64,000 nucleotides of DNA. Origin: Salipaludibacillus keqinensis. GTDB lineage: Bacteria; Bacillota; Bacilli; Bacillales; Salisediminibacteriaceae. Position numbers and translations under genes: made by a program. This document shows positions 8,685 through 16,614 of this stretch, piece after piece. Below the pieces are notes generated by a model, which did no database searches, was not told where the DNA came from, and saw nothing but the letters and a program-made list of their open reading frames with translations. Position 1 is the first letter of the stretch. Every line of letters begins with the position of its first letter. Location: contig NZ_PDOD01000006.1 in the NCBI RefSeq assembly GCF_003226325.1, positions 186,001 through 250,000 on the forward strand, read 5' to 3'.

Positions 8685-9797
8685 TTATTTATGATGATCA
8701 CCTGGCACATTAATGATAATCGTCGTTCCCTGCTCTCCTTGAATGTCCAAATGACCATTGACGAATTCCAGTCTTTCTTTCATTCCTTGAAGACCACTTT
8801 TCTTCCTGCTGTTTTGCGCGGTATTTAATCCTACACCGTTATCACTTACTTTCACAGCTAGCGCTGATTCTGCCGGCTCGATACTGATTAAACAAGAGGT
8901 GGCTCCGCTATGTTTCACTATATTGGTCACGGCTTCTTTCACGCACATACTAACGACATTCTCAGCAATCAAGGAAGTGTTCGGAAGGTGCAATGGTCCT
9001 TGGACGTTCAACTCTATTCTCGCTGCTTCAAGGATTTGCTTCACCCGATGAATTTCGTCTTCTAGTTTCGTGCCTCGCATTTCTGTTACTAGTTCGCGGA
9101 CTTCTTTCAAGGCCGTCCTTGCTGTATCTTGAACATCTTTAATTTCAGTTCGAGCCTGATCAGGATTTTTCGTAACTAACTTTGCCGCTAAATCACTTTT
9201 CAGCCCGATCAATGAAAGCTTCTGTCCGAGCGTGTCGTGAAGATCTCTTGAGATCCTCTGACGCTCTTCCATTTTCACTAATTCTGAAATACGTTTATTG
9301 GCATCTTCCAATTGTCCTTGGAGCTTTTCTTCCTTGTTTTTGTTATATGTACTAACGGGCAAGAGAATGACTGCGATAATGCTGAGGAACACAAAGGGCA
9401 GTTGCGTAATGAACACACTGTGATTGACAAATCCATAATAACTGGTAGCAAAGGTGTTCACGAGTAAAATCGTATATAACGTAAAAAAGGCCCCTCGGTT
9501 TCTGAGATTGCCGATGAAAAAAGCTAAAAAGAGAAAGAAATAAATGTACCCGAACAACATACCCATCGCTGTAGATATGGCAATTTGCAACCCAGCGCCT
9601 ATGTAAACAAGCCAACCTTGAGAAGCAAAAGATAGAACATAACAGAGAAAGAACCCGACAACCATAGCAATCCCTAACACGATTTCAAGGGTCGTCGAAT
9701 CTTGAACGATAAAGTAAAAAGGGAGGATGTAGAAAACGATCCAGACGTACGGGCTCAGCCCTGTACTTTTGCGAAACTTGCGATTCCAGTTTTTCAC
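8685..9797 (-). CDS. desK: Thermosensor histidine kinase/phosphatase
   Basis: A 370-residue membrane sensor with about five transmembrane segments in residues 16-150, a coiled linker, then a HisKA_3 dimerisation domain with His187 in EERQRISRDLHDTLGQKL and a HATPase at about 280-365 (VKVSDNGVGL, SGLQGMKERLE). In Bacillus, DesK senses bilayer thickness and order: kinase at low temperature, phosphatase at high. The start is GTG at 9797 (GAGGGTAGGATC before it). It sits between des and desR. The 55-base gap to the desaturase stop suggests partial read-through from des. Confidence 0.93.
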   Translation of the reverse strand: MKNWNRKFRKSTGLSPYVWIVFYILPFYFIVQDSTTLEIVLGIAMVVGFFLCYVLSFASQGWLVYIGAGLQIAISTAMGMLFGYIYFFLFLAFFIGNLRNRGAFFTLYTILLVNTFATSYYGFVNHSVFITQLPFVFLSIIAVILLPVSTYNKNKEEKLQGQLEDANKRISELVKMEERQRISRDLHDTLGQKLSLIGLKSDLAAKLVTKNPDQARTEIKDVQDTARTALKEVRELVTEMRGTKLEDEIHRVKQILEAARIELNVQGPLHLPNTSLIAENVVSMCVKEAVTNIVKHSGATSCLISIEPAESALAVKVSDNGVGLNTAQNSRKKSGLQGMKERLEFVNGHLDIQGEQGTTIIINVPGDHHK

Positions 9798-9852
9798 GAT
9801 CCTACCCTCTTTTCTGTCCGTTCTTTTTCTGTATTATATCACAATAAGACGT

Positions 9853-10908
9853 TCAATTTACTTTCTTTAACATCTCTGGTGCAGTTGATTTCCTCGCTGA
9901 CCGCCCGAGACTTTTAGAGATTTTCTTCGCCTCTTTAAATGTAACGAACTTTTTTCCTTGTTCATCCCAAAGACGGTATCTAAGTGACTTAAAGCTAGTT
10001 GCAAGAGTAATAGTAGTTGCTTTCTGAAGAGGTACTGACGCCTCGTGCGCTTTTTCTAAATGATAATTTGGAACTCTTGGACTTAAATGATGCACGTGGT
10101 GAAAACCAATGTTTCCCGTGATCCATTGCAATACTTTCGGTAATTTATAATAAGAACTACCTTCGACAGCTGCTTGAACGTAACTCCACTCTTCATCATG
10201 CTCAAAGTAAGAGTCCTCGAACTGATGTTGGACGTAGAACAACCAAATGCCAAGCATCCCTGACACGAGTAGAATTGGCAGTTGAATCATAAGAAATGCT
10301 TGCCAACCGACGGCTAAACAAAGTAATGCATAAAGACCAACGATAGATACGTTCGTTACATGCGTATTGATCCGCTCTTTCCGTCTTGCTCCTTTTGTGT
10401 TCATGCGGTATTCAATCATAAATACGGCAATCGGGCCGATTCCAAGCATTACGATTGGTGTCCGATATACACGGTAAGCCAGTTTACGCCATTTTGATGA
10501 CTCATTGTATTCATCTACGGTCAGAAGCCACATATCTCCTGTACCTCGTTTATCTAAATTACTGCTTGTGGCATGGTGAATGTTATGACTATTCTTCCAC
10601 TGTTCGTATGGAACAAGCGTTAAGATTCCTGTAATGGTACCTAAAATATTGTTCAGTTTTCGGCTTTTGAAAAAGGATTGATGACAGCAGTCATGGAAAA
10701 TAATAAACGTTCTAACTAAAAATCCAGCTGTCACAACAAGAATGGGAAAGGTAATCCAATAAGAGACAGATAAACTTAAATAGGCTGCAAACCATAAGAT
10801 AAATAAAGGTCCTAATGTATTGATGACTTGTTTAACACTTGCATTATGGTCTGTTTGCGCAAAAGGTGCGACTTCTTTTTTTAGATTGGCAATGCTTGAT
10901 TTACTCAT
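9853..10908 (-). CDS. des: Membrane fatty acid desaturase
   Basis: A 351-residue integral membrane di-iron desaturase that introduces a double bond into acyl chains of membrane lipids, keeping the membrane fluid in the cold. The three histidine boxes are HDCCHQ, HNIHH and HHVHH, the last in GFHHVHHLSPRVPNYHL; four hydrophobic segments surround them. ATG at 10908 follows AAGGGAGACGG; a TTG six codons upstream overlaps that ribosome site and is rejected. Immediate linkage to desKR supports the Bacillus acyl-lipid delta-5 desaturase assignment. An upstream palindrome is the probable DesR-P operator. Confidence 0.93.
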   Translation of the reverse strand: MSKSSIANLKKEVAPFAQTDHNASVKQVINTLGPLFILWFAAYLSLSVSYWITFPILVVTAGFLVRTFIIFHDCCHQSFFKSRKLNNILGTITGILTLVPYEQWKNSHNIHHATSSNLDKRGTGDMWLLTVDEYNESSKWRKLAYRVYRTPIVMLGIGPIAVFMIEYRMNTKGARRKERINTHVTNVSIVGLYALLCLAVGWQAFLMIQLPILLVSGMLGIWLFYVQHQFEDSYFEHDEEWSYVQAAVEGSSYYKLPKVLQWITGNIGFHHVHHLSPRVPNYHLEKAHEASVPLQKATTITLATSFKSLRYRLWDEQGKKFVTFKEAKKISKSLGRSARKSTAPEMLKKVN

Positions 10909-10967
10909 GATACCGTCTCCCTTCAAATAAACGCGTCACAAACAACGTGACTGTCACTTCTTCCTTT

Positions 10968-11034
10968 ATGATAATTCGTTCAGCCCCTAGGATGAAGTCA
11001 TAAACGTCAAAAGAAGAGTATGACATATGTCATA
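10968..11034 (-). promoter_or_regulatory. des promoter with probable DesR operator
   Basis: A perfect 16-bp palindrome TATGACATATGTCATA lies at 11019-11034. Reading toward des, a -10-like TATCAT (plus strand 10968-10973) follows 45 bases later, with no good -35. This puts the palindrome at about -57 to -73, where DesR-P is known to bind in Bacillus, and a poor -35 fits a promoter that needs an activator. The operator identity is inferred from position and symmetry. Confidence 0.6.
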
Positions 11035-11175
11035 TTGCCACTGTGTTTATAACAAATCGCTGAAAAGGTAACTATATTTAGAGGGAGGGTTTTCAAGCCG
11101 CTTAAGTGAGCTTTCTTCAAGTCTTCACTTCCTTCCTTTGGCTTACCTTCCAAAATACACTATGAATGGCTTTAA

Positions 11176-11227
11176 CAAAAAAATCAGCACAAACACGGGG
11201 CCCCTGGGTCGTGTTAGTGCTGATTTA
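11176..11227 (-). terminator. Strong terminator downstream of the oxidase remnant
   Basis: On the minus strand AAATCAGCACTAACACG pairs with CGTGTTTGTGCTGATTT, one mismatch-like G-U region, then a run of seven T. It is the end of the metQNP-side transcription unit, beyond the decayed oxidase fragment, and insulates des. Confidence 0.9.
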
Positions 11228-11234
11228 CTTCTTC

Positions 11235-11435
11235 TTATGCATGACATTTCCCTATAAACCTCCGGTCAATGGACGAAAAATCTTTACTGCCTATAATAGC
11301 TAAGCTTGTATCTAAATCTCTTAACAGATTCCTCAAGACAGATGTGACGCCTTCCTGCCCCTGCGCCAACCCATAGACATAAGGTCGACCAAGTAAGACG
11401 GCATCAGCTCCGAGGGCCATTCTACGATAAAACAA
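11235..11435 (-). pseudogene. C-terminal remnant of an FMN-dependent 2-hydroxyacid oxidase/dehydrogenase
   Basis: About 66 codons encode RMALGADAVLLGRPYVYGLA and then LLRDLDTSLAIIGSKDF, which is the FMN-phosphate-binding end and final helix of lactate oxidase or lactate 2-monooxygenase type enzymes (normally about 370-400 residues). Everything upstream, including the catalytic His and Arg, is gone: the frame enters at the conserved GRPY strand and no matching sequence is found before metP, which ends only 48 bases away. The original stop codon and a strong terminator remain. The simplest reading is a deletion that joined the metP 3' side to the tail of the lost gene. Confidence 0.8.
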
Positions 11436-11482
11436 GGATTTGCTTTATGAGTATGAGGTATAGTCATTATTTACCCTCCGAG

Positions 11483-12157
11483 TTAATCTTTTTTCGCTTT
11501 TGCAGCTAAACGGTTTCCAATCGATTGGATCCCTTGAATAAGGATAATAAGCAACACGATAGTCACGTACATGACTTCCGGTTCGTAGCGCAGATGGCCA
11601 AATCGATATGCGACATCCCCTAATCCCCCTGCACCAACGAGTCCTGCCATGGCCGTTGCACCAATTAAACCAATGATGGCAATAGTTAAGCCAAGAATAA
11701 TAGACGGTTTGGCTTCACGAACCATAACATGCCAGATAATATCCTTTGTTTTAATTCCCATGGCTTCATACGCTTCTAGCACACCTTTATTCACTTCCAG
11801 TAAGGCTGATTCCATTAGTCTAGCGATATATGGAGCGGTATAAAACACAAGAGGAACAATTACGCCTTTCACTCCAATTGAAGTTCCAACGATAAACTTC
11901 GTAAACGGAAGCAAGAAAAACAAAAGTATAATGAATGGAATAGAACGAAGAACATTAATGACTACATTTAAAGATTGATACACATATGGATTTGACATGC
12001 TTTTATCTGGACGACTAAGAACCAGTAAAACTCCCAATGGTAACCCAATCAACACTGAGATAAGCAAAGATATAAATACCATTTGAAATGTTTCAATCGT
12101 CGCTTCTCCAAGTACGCCACCCCAACGATCATAAAAGGCAATAACATTAAGATTCAT
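11483..12157 (-). CDS. metP: Methionine ABC transporter permease
   Basis: A 224-residue inner-membrane permease of the MetI type with five hydrophobic segments. The EAA loop is visible as EAYEAMGIKTKDIIWHVMVREAKPSI. It forms the channel for the MetNPQ importer of D/L-methionine. ATG at 12157 lies inside the last codons of metN (translational overlap of 11 bases) with GAGGTGG before it. Five further codons upstream are in frame but lack a ribosome site. Third gene of metQ-metN-metP. Confidence 0.92.
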   Translation of the reverse strand: MNLNVIAFYDRWGGVLGEATIETFQMVFISLLISVLIGLPLGVLLVLSRPDKSMSNPYVYQSLNVVINVLRSIPFIILLFFLLPFTKFIVGTSIGVKGVIVPLVFYTAPYIARLMESALLEVNKGVLEAYEAMGIKTKDIIWHVMVREAKPSIILGLTIAIIGLIGATAMAGLVGAGGLGDVAYRFGHLRYEPEVMYVTIVLLIILIQGIQSIGNRLAAKAKKD

Positions 12158-13172
12158 TGATTTCCACCTCATCCACTTGAACGCCTTCTTCTTTTAAATA
12201 ATGCAAGGCTTTGTCTGTCTCTTCTGTTTCTCCTTGAATATGTGCCACCAGTTTGCCGAAAGGTTTATCTTTTAACTGAACTATGTTTCCTGATAAGATG
12301 TTCGCATCTACATCGAATTTCTTCGAGAGTTGCGACAGAGCTGGCTTATCAGCCGACGTTCCAACAAAAGTCATACTGATAATCGGCCCTCTTTTTTTTA
12401 ATTGTTCTAAAATTTCTTTCGGAAGATCATTAGGAAAAAGACTGTTCACAAACTTTTTCGTCGTTCTCTTTTTAGGGGACGAATATAAGTCAATCACGTT
12501 TCCTTGTTCAATCACTTCCCCATTCTCCATGACGGCTACACGGTCACAAATCTTTTGAATGACGTGCATTTCATGTGTAATTAATAAGATCGTGATGCCA
12601 AATTCACGATTGATTTTCAACAGGAGGTCAAGGATCGAGTGTGTGGTTTCAGGGTCTAATGCACTGGTAGCCTCGTCACTTAACAAAACGTCCGGTTCGT
12701 GAGATAAAGCCCTTGCAATGGCAACTCGCTGCTTTTGCCCCCCTGAAAGCTGTCCAGGGTACACATGATGCTTGTCTTCTAAGCCTACGATGGCCAAATA
12801 TTTTTCCACACGAGTCGGAATTTCTTTACTGGATATCCCGGTGAGCTTCAAAGGAATGGCTATATTTTCGTAAACTGTGGCGGTTTTCAACAGGTTGAAC
12901 CCTTGGAAAATCATCCCGATATTTTGTCTACTTTTACGCAGTTCGTTTTTAGACATATTCTTTAAACTAGCTCCATTGACGACGACATCGCCGGAGGTTG
13001 GTTTTTCCAATAAGTTTACACAGCGTACTAAAGTACTTTTTCCCGCTCCACTGTAACCAATCACGCCAAAAATCTCTCCTTGTTTCACCTCAAGGGAAAC
13101 ACCTTTCAATGCGGTGACTTCTTCATTTTTTTTAGAGTAAAACGTCTTTGATATCTCTTTTAATTGAATCAT
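12147..13172 (-). CDS. metN: Methionine ABC transporter ATP-binding protein
   Basis: A 341-residue ATPase that powers methionine import. Walker A is GYSGAGKST at 39-47, the signature is LSGGQ at 142-146, and Walker B with catalytic Glu is DVLLSDEATSALD with Asp166-Glu167. The C-terminal 80 residues form the NIL domain (VGTSADKPALSQLSKKF), which in this family binds methionine and shuts the transporter when the pool is full. The gap of 80 bases to metQ holds a hairpin that may lower metN relative to metQ. Confidence 0.95.
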   Translation of the reverse strand: MIQLKEISKTFYSKKNEEVTALKGVSLEVKQGEIFGVIGYSGAGKSTLVRCVNLLEKPTSGDVVVNGASLKNMSKNELRKSRQNIGMIFQGFNLLKTATVYENIAIPLKLTGISSKEIPTRVEKYLAIVGLEDKHHVYPGQLSGGQKQRVAIARALSHEPDVLLSDEATSALDPETTHSILDLLLKINREFGITILLITHEMHVIQKICDRVAVMENGEVIEQGNVIDLYSSPKKRTTKKFVNSLFPNDLPKEILEQLKKRGPIISMTFVGTSADKPALSQLSKKFDVDANILSGNIVQLKDKPFGKLVAHIQGETEETDKALHYLKEEGVQVDEVEINES

Positions 13173-13216
13173 CTCTATAACCCCTTACTGATTACTGAGT
13201 CTTATTATAAAACAGA

Positions 13217-13238
13217 ATGCCCCTATGATAGGGGCATC
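13217..13238 (-). promoter_or_regulatory. Intercistronic hairpin between metQ and metN
   Basis: ATGCCCCTA and TAGGGGCAT form a nine-base-pair stem with a very short loop, followed by CTGTTTTAT. It could be a partial terminator or a 3' stabiliser that leaves more metQ mRNA than metNP mRNA, as is common for binding-protein-first ABC operons. Confidence 0.6.
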
Positions 13239-13252
13239 TAGATATTCTCGTG

Positions 13253-14062
13253 TTACCAAGAAGCGATGACGGAACCTTGAAATTCTTCTTCGATGAAGTC
13301 TTTGATTTCATCTGATTGATAAATGCTGATGAGCTTATCAACCACTGCATCATTTTCATTTTCTGTACGTACAGCAATCAAATTGACCCATGGAGAATCT
13401 CCGTCTTCAATGAAAATAGAATCTTCCGTTGGGACATACCCGTGTTCAATGGCGTAGTTCGTGTTAATAGCGGCTGCAGCCAATTCATCCAACTGACGTG
13501 GAAGCTGGGAAGCCTCTAATTCAACAAAGTCCAAGTCTAATGGGTTGTCGACAATATCTAGTACAGACGCATCAGATCCAATATCTTCTTCTAGCGTAAT
13601 CAGGCCTGCCTCTTCAAATAACATCAACGCTCGAGCTCCGTTTGTCGGATCATTCGGAAGCCCTATATTGTCCCCTTCTTCAATTTCATCTACATCTGAT
13701 AACTCAGAGGAATAAAGCCCCATTGGAAAGTTTACCGTCGTAGCTACTTCAGTGATATCTAAGTTACGGTCTTCCTTAAAATCATCTAAGTAAGGTTGAT
13801 GCTGAAAACTATTCGCATCAAGGTCCCCTTCAGCTAATGCCACATTGGGTACTACATAATCAGTAAATACCTCTACATCAATCGTTAAACCTTCTTCTTC
13901 TGCCAGTTCAGCTACTTTTTCTAAAATTTGTTCGTGTGGTCCTGCCGTCACGCCAATCTTCAATTCATCTTCTGACAGTTCATTTCCTTCTGAATTCCCA
14001 CCACAAGCAGCTAATACTCCTAATGATAATGATATGCCGATTCCTGATACGATTTTTTTCAA
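13253..14062 (-). CDS. metQ: Methionine-binding lipoprotein
   Basis: The extracellular substrate-binding subunit of the MetNPQ importer. A lipoprotein signal is clear: KKIVSGIGISLSLGVLAACGG, with lipobox LAAC and the lipidated Cys followed by Gly. The mature domain shows the NlpA/MetQ pattern (LKIGVTAGPHEQIL, NANYAIE-like NTNYAIEHGYVP). The reading frame opens 24 codons earlier, but GAGGAG is directly adjacent to ATG 14071 (no spacer), while TTG at 14062 has the normal nine-base spacing; I chose TTG, though ATG 14071 is possible. First gene of the operon, under a SAM riboswitch. The protein is strongly acidic. Confidence 0.92.
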   Translation of the reverse strand: MKKIVSGIGISLSLGVLAACGGNSEGNELSEDELKIGVTAGPHEQILEKVAELAEEEGLTIDVEVFTDYVVPNVALAEGDLDANSFQHQPYLDDFKEDRNLDITEVATTVNFPMGLYSSELSDVDEIEEGDNIGLPNDPTNGARALMLFEEAGLITLEEDIGSDASVLDIVDNPLDLDFVELEASQLPRQLDELAAAAINTNYAIEHGYVPTEDSIFIEDGDSPWVNLIAVRTENENDAVVDKLISIYQSDEIKDFIEEEFQGSVIASW

Positions 14063-14226
14063 CTTTTCCATCTCCTCTGTGCGTAATATCTTGATAGTAT
14101 TTATCGTCAACCAGCAAAATGCTGTTGGCTTCACTGAATACAAGTATTTTCCAATAGGTTAACTAGGAATTGTAGATGAAGACTTTACCGATTTAATCCT
14201 TTAGAGTAGTTAAATTTTAAAGTATA

Positions 14227-14385
14227 AGAAAACCTCTTCCTACGTATATAAGAAGAGGTTGGTAGATTGGTTTCATCTCTTCTCATCTTTTCAAGCTGTT
14301 CGCTTGCTGGAATTGGCACAATGACTATAAAAGCCTGTTGCCGAGGTTTCAAAGGGCCAGTCCCTCCACCTCTCTTGATAAGAAA
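14227..14385 (-). promoter_or_regulatory. SAM-I (S-box) riboswitch with terminator, controlling metQNP
   Basis: The minus strand contains the S-box core: CTTATCAAGAGAGGTGGAGG then GACTGGCCC, GAAACC and CGGCAACAGG. It is followed by an expression platform ending in AACCTCTTC...GAAGAGGTTTT (14227-14261). Known mechanism: S-adenosylmethionine binding favours the terminator, so import genes are expressed when methionine is scarce. Confidence 0.96.
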
Positions 14386-14416
14386 GTATTTGATTGTTTT
14401 AATAAGTCTGACATTC

Positions 14417-14446
14417 ACTTTACTATAAAGCTATTTTTGATGTCAA
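14417..14446 (-). promoter_or_regulatory. Promoter of the metQNP transcript
   Basis: TTGACA (14441-14446), an 18-base spacer and TAAAGT (14417-14422) on the minus strand, about 30 bases before the riboswitch core. The -35 is a perfect consensus. Confidence 0.7.
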
Positions 14447-14473
14447 CCATTTTTTAAAGAACACAATTGGTAT

Positions 14474-15265
14474 TTATAATTTATACAGCTCCGTGCGTCT
14501 GTCAGAAAAGATAGGAATGGTGTCTCTCACTCGATCTACCTCGTCAAAATCAACTTCACCGAACAAGATCATTTCCTTGTCTTTCCCTTCTGATATGACT
14601 TCTCCCCAAGGTCCAACAATGATGGAATGACCGCCAAATTCATTATTCGGATCAGAACCGATACGATTGCATGCTACTACGTAACACTGGTTCTCAATGG
14701 CCCGGCTAATCAACAGAGCCCGCCAGTGGTCCACCCGAGGCTTCGGCCATTCAGCTACGACAAATAACACTTTCGTATCATTGAGCATATGTGTTCTGAT
14801 CCATTCAGGAAAGCGAATATCATAACAGATCACCCCTGCACATAAGTGGTTATCTAGCTGAAACAACCCATCACCGTTTCCTTCTACCAAATATTTCTCC
14901 TCATTCATTAATCGGAACAAATGGGCTTTGCTGTATTCCTTCACTAATTGGCCTTGACGATTGATGACAAGCATCGTGTTAGTCAAACCTGCTTCTGATT
15001 TTTTCGCGACGGATCCTGCGACGACATTTACCTTGTATTTCATGGCCAGTTTAGAAATAAAAGCGATACTCTCCGATGCTTCTACGTCAGCAATTTGATC
15101 TAAAGAAGTGAGATCATACCCAGTGGTCCATAATTCAGGCAATACAACTACATCTGTTTCACCTTGTCCTGCCGCCTCTCGAAAAAAACGTTCTACATTA
15201 CTGTAGTTTGTTTTAGGATCGCCAAACGCAATGTCCATTTGAATTAAAGCAACGTTTAATTTCAT
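14474..15265 (-). CDS. mtnU: Carbon-nitrogen hydrolase, probable 2-oxoglutaramate omega-amidase (MtnU-like)
   Basis: A 263-residue nitrilase-superfamily amidase with the catalytic triad Glu44 (VVVLPELW), Lys113 (EYSKAHLF) and Cys147 (AGVICYDIRFPEW). In Bacillus methionine salvage such an enzyme, MtnU, removes the amide from 2-oxoglutaramate or 2-oxosuccinamate left by a glutamine-using aminotransferase. A probable MtnE aminotransferase is 1.3 kb away on the other strand and the methionine importer lies just downstream, supporting this role. ATG at 15265 has AAGGATG before it; a GTG three codons upstream overlaps that site. It follows the 2-oxoacid reductase gene by 17 bases, so the two form an operon. 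Symbol by family and context, not proven. Confidence 0.75.
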   Translation of the reverse strand: MKLNVALIQMDIAFGDPKTNYSNVERFFREAAGQGETDVVVLPELWTTGYDLTSLDQIADVEASESIAFISKLAMKYKVNVVAGSVAKKSEAGLTNTMLVINRQGQLVKEYSKAHLFRLMNEEKYLVEGNGDGLFQLDNHLCAGVICYDIRFPEWIRTHMLNDTKVLFVVAEWPKPRVDHWRALLISRAIENQCYVVACNRIGSDPNNEFGGHSIIVGPWGEVISEGKDKEMILFGEVDFDEVDRVRDTIPIFSDRRTELYKL

Positions 15266-15282
15266 TAACTTCACATCCTTCG

Positions 15283-16383
15283 TTATATGAGATTGGTCGA
15301 CTGTTTTTTCTGGTAAATAAAGGTCTCTAGTTCTTTCATCGCAACTTCTACAGACGAGGCTGCGGATTCCGCCATAAGAAGGATCGATTCGCCTTCTTTT
15401 GTTGACGCATGAGCAATTCGCTTTATAGCGTCAGAAATATTGTCAACAATACCTAAGTCTTGGAGAGATACTGGTAATTTTAATTCGAGATAATAAGAAT
15501 AGAGACGTTCAATTTCATCGAATCTTCGCTCCATCGCTAACTGAACGAGGATCCCGTAAGCCACTTTCTCTCCGTGTAGAAAATTGTGTGTGTTGTCGAT
15601 GACCGTTAAACCATTATGAATGGAATGAGCGCCAGCTATTCTTCCAAACCGGTCTCCAAAACCTCCTACCATTCCACCGGCCATGATAATAGTCTCAATC
15701 ACTTTGACAAAAGATACACTGACTTCGTTCTTTTTAAGCGCTTCAATCGAAACCGCCCCTTCGTCGATCAGAACGTCACGGCACAGTCGCGCCGCGTGAA
15801 GAGAGATATCAACTGAAAGTGGTTTTACAGATAAAGGTTTCACAAGCACTTCTGCTTCGTACCATTTAGCAATCGTATCACCGATGCCTGCTCTTAAATA
15901 TTCTACAGGAGAGTCCACGATCAGGTTAGGGTCTACCACTACCATAAATGCATTCTTAGGAAACACTTCATATTTCACGAATTTCCCCTTCTCACTATAA
16001 AATACACTTAAAGAGGTCCATGGAGAACAATTTGATGCTAATGTCGGAACCAATACATGTGGCACGTTCATTTCATGAGCCGTGGCTTTGGCCAAGTCCA
16101 TGACTTTTCCTCCGCCTACCCCTATAATATAGTCTGCCTCTTCTGATGCAAAGATCTTACTCAATCTTGACACTTCTTCTTTAGAACATTCTCCACTGTA
16201 AGGAACGTTCACCGTGTTTAATTGAAGAGGCTCGATAAATTCTTTTCCTACTTCCCATGACTTTGTCCCGTGGATCACCATTCCTTTATGAAAGTTCTGT
16301 TTTTCAACCTCGTCTTTAAGCTTGTCTAATGCCCCTTGTTCACATATATATATATTTGGAGCTCCTTGTACTTTGATATCCAT
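15283..16383 (-). CDS. Iron-containing/glycerol-dehydrogenase-like oxidoreductase (HcxA/YbdH-like)
   Basis: A 366-residue group III alcohol dehydrogenase. The NAD(P) loop is IIGVGGGKVMDLAKA, followed by VPTLASNCSPWTSLSVFY, and metal-ligand histidines are in AGAHSIHNG and THNFLHGEKVAYG. In E. coli the similar YbdH/HcxA reduces 2-oxo acids and sits beside a methionine aminotransferase; here an aminotransferase of that kind is divergent from this gene. Reduction of 4-methylthio-2-oxobutanoate or a related 2-oxo acid is therefore a plausible role, but it is inference. ATG at 16383 follows GAGGTG by six bases. An internal duplication VKPLSVKPLSV uses different codons in each copy, so it is old. 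Confidence 0.78.
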   Translation of the reverse strand: MDIKVQGAPNIYICEQGALDKLKDEVEKQNFHKGMVIHGTKSWEVGKEFIEPLQLNTVNVPYSGECSKEEVSRLSKIFASEEADYIIGVGGGKVMDLAKATAHEMNVPHVLVPTLASNCSPWTSLSVFYSEKGKFVKYEVFPKNAFMVVVDPNLIVDSPVEYLRAGIGDTIAKWYEAEVLVKPLSVKPLSVDISLHAARLCRDVLIDEGAVSIEALKKNEVSVSFVKVIETIIMAGGMVGGFGDRFGRIAGAHSIHNGLTVIDNTHNFLHGEKVAYGILVQLAMERRFDEIERLYSYYLELKLPVSLQDLGIVDNISDAIKRIAHASTKEGESILLMAESAASSVEVAMKELETFIYQKKQSTNLI

Positions 16384-16494
16384 CCCCATCACCTCACACG
16401 GTGTTTTTCTGTTGCAATCTAATATTCTCTAAACCTTCATTCAAATTGACTATACTAAAAGTATCTTCAATCCGGTAAATAATGATCAAAAGTA

Positions 16495-16518
16495 TGACAC
16501 TCACCCACTAGTGTGTCA
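16495..16518. promoter_or_regulatory. Inverted repeat in the divergent hcxA-like/mtnE control region
   Basis: TGACAC and GTGTCA are separated by 12 bases (TGACACTCACCCACTAGTGTGTCA). It lies between two divergent genes of probable shared function and could bind a regulator of both. No S-box is present in this 230-base gap. Confidence 0.4.
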
Positions 16519-16614
16519 AGATTCGAAATTGTCTAACGATATCCTTTACATAGCATTCAGATATCATTATCATAGTGAATAATATCTAATCATGAACAGT
16601 AGGATGTGGACTAT

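Noticed and set aside
15800-15860. VKPLSVKPLSV duplication in the HcxA-like protein as a recent slippage or error
   Set aside because: The two copies use different synonymous codons, so the duplication is old and not a sequencing artefact.
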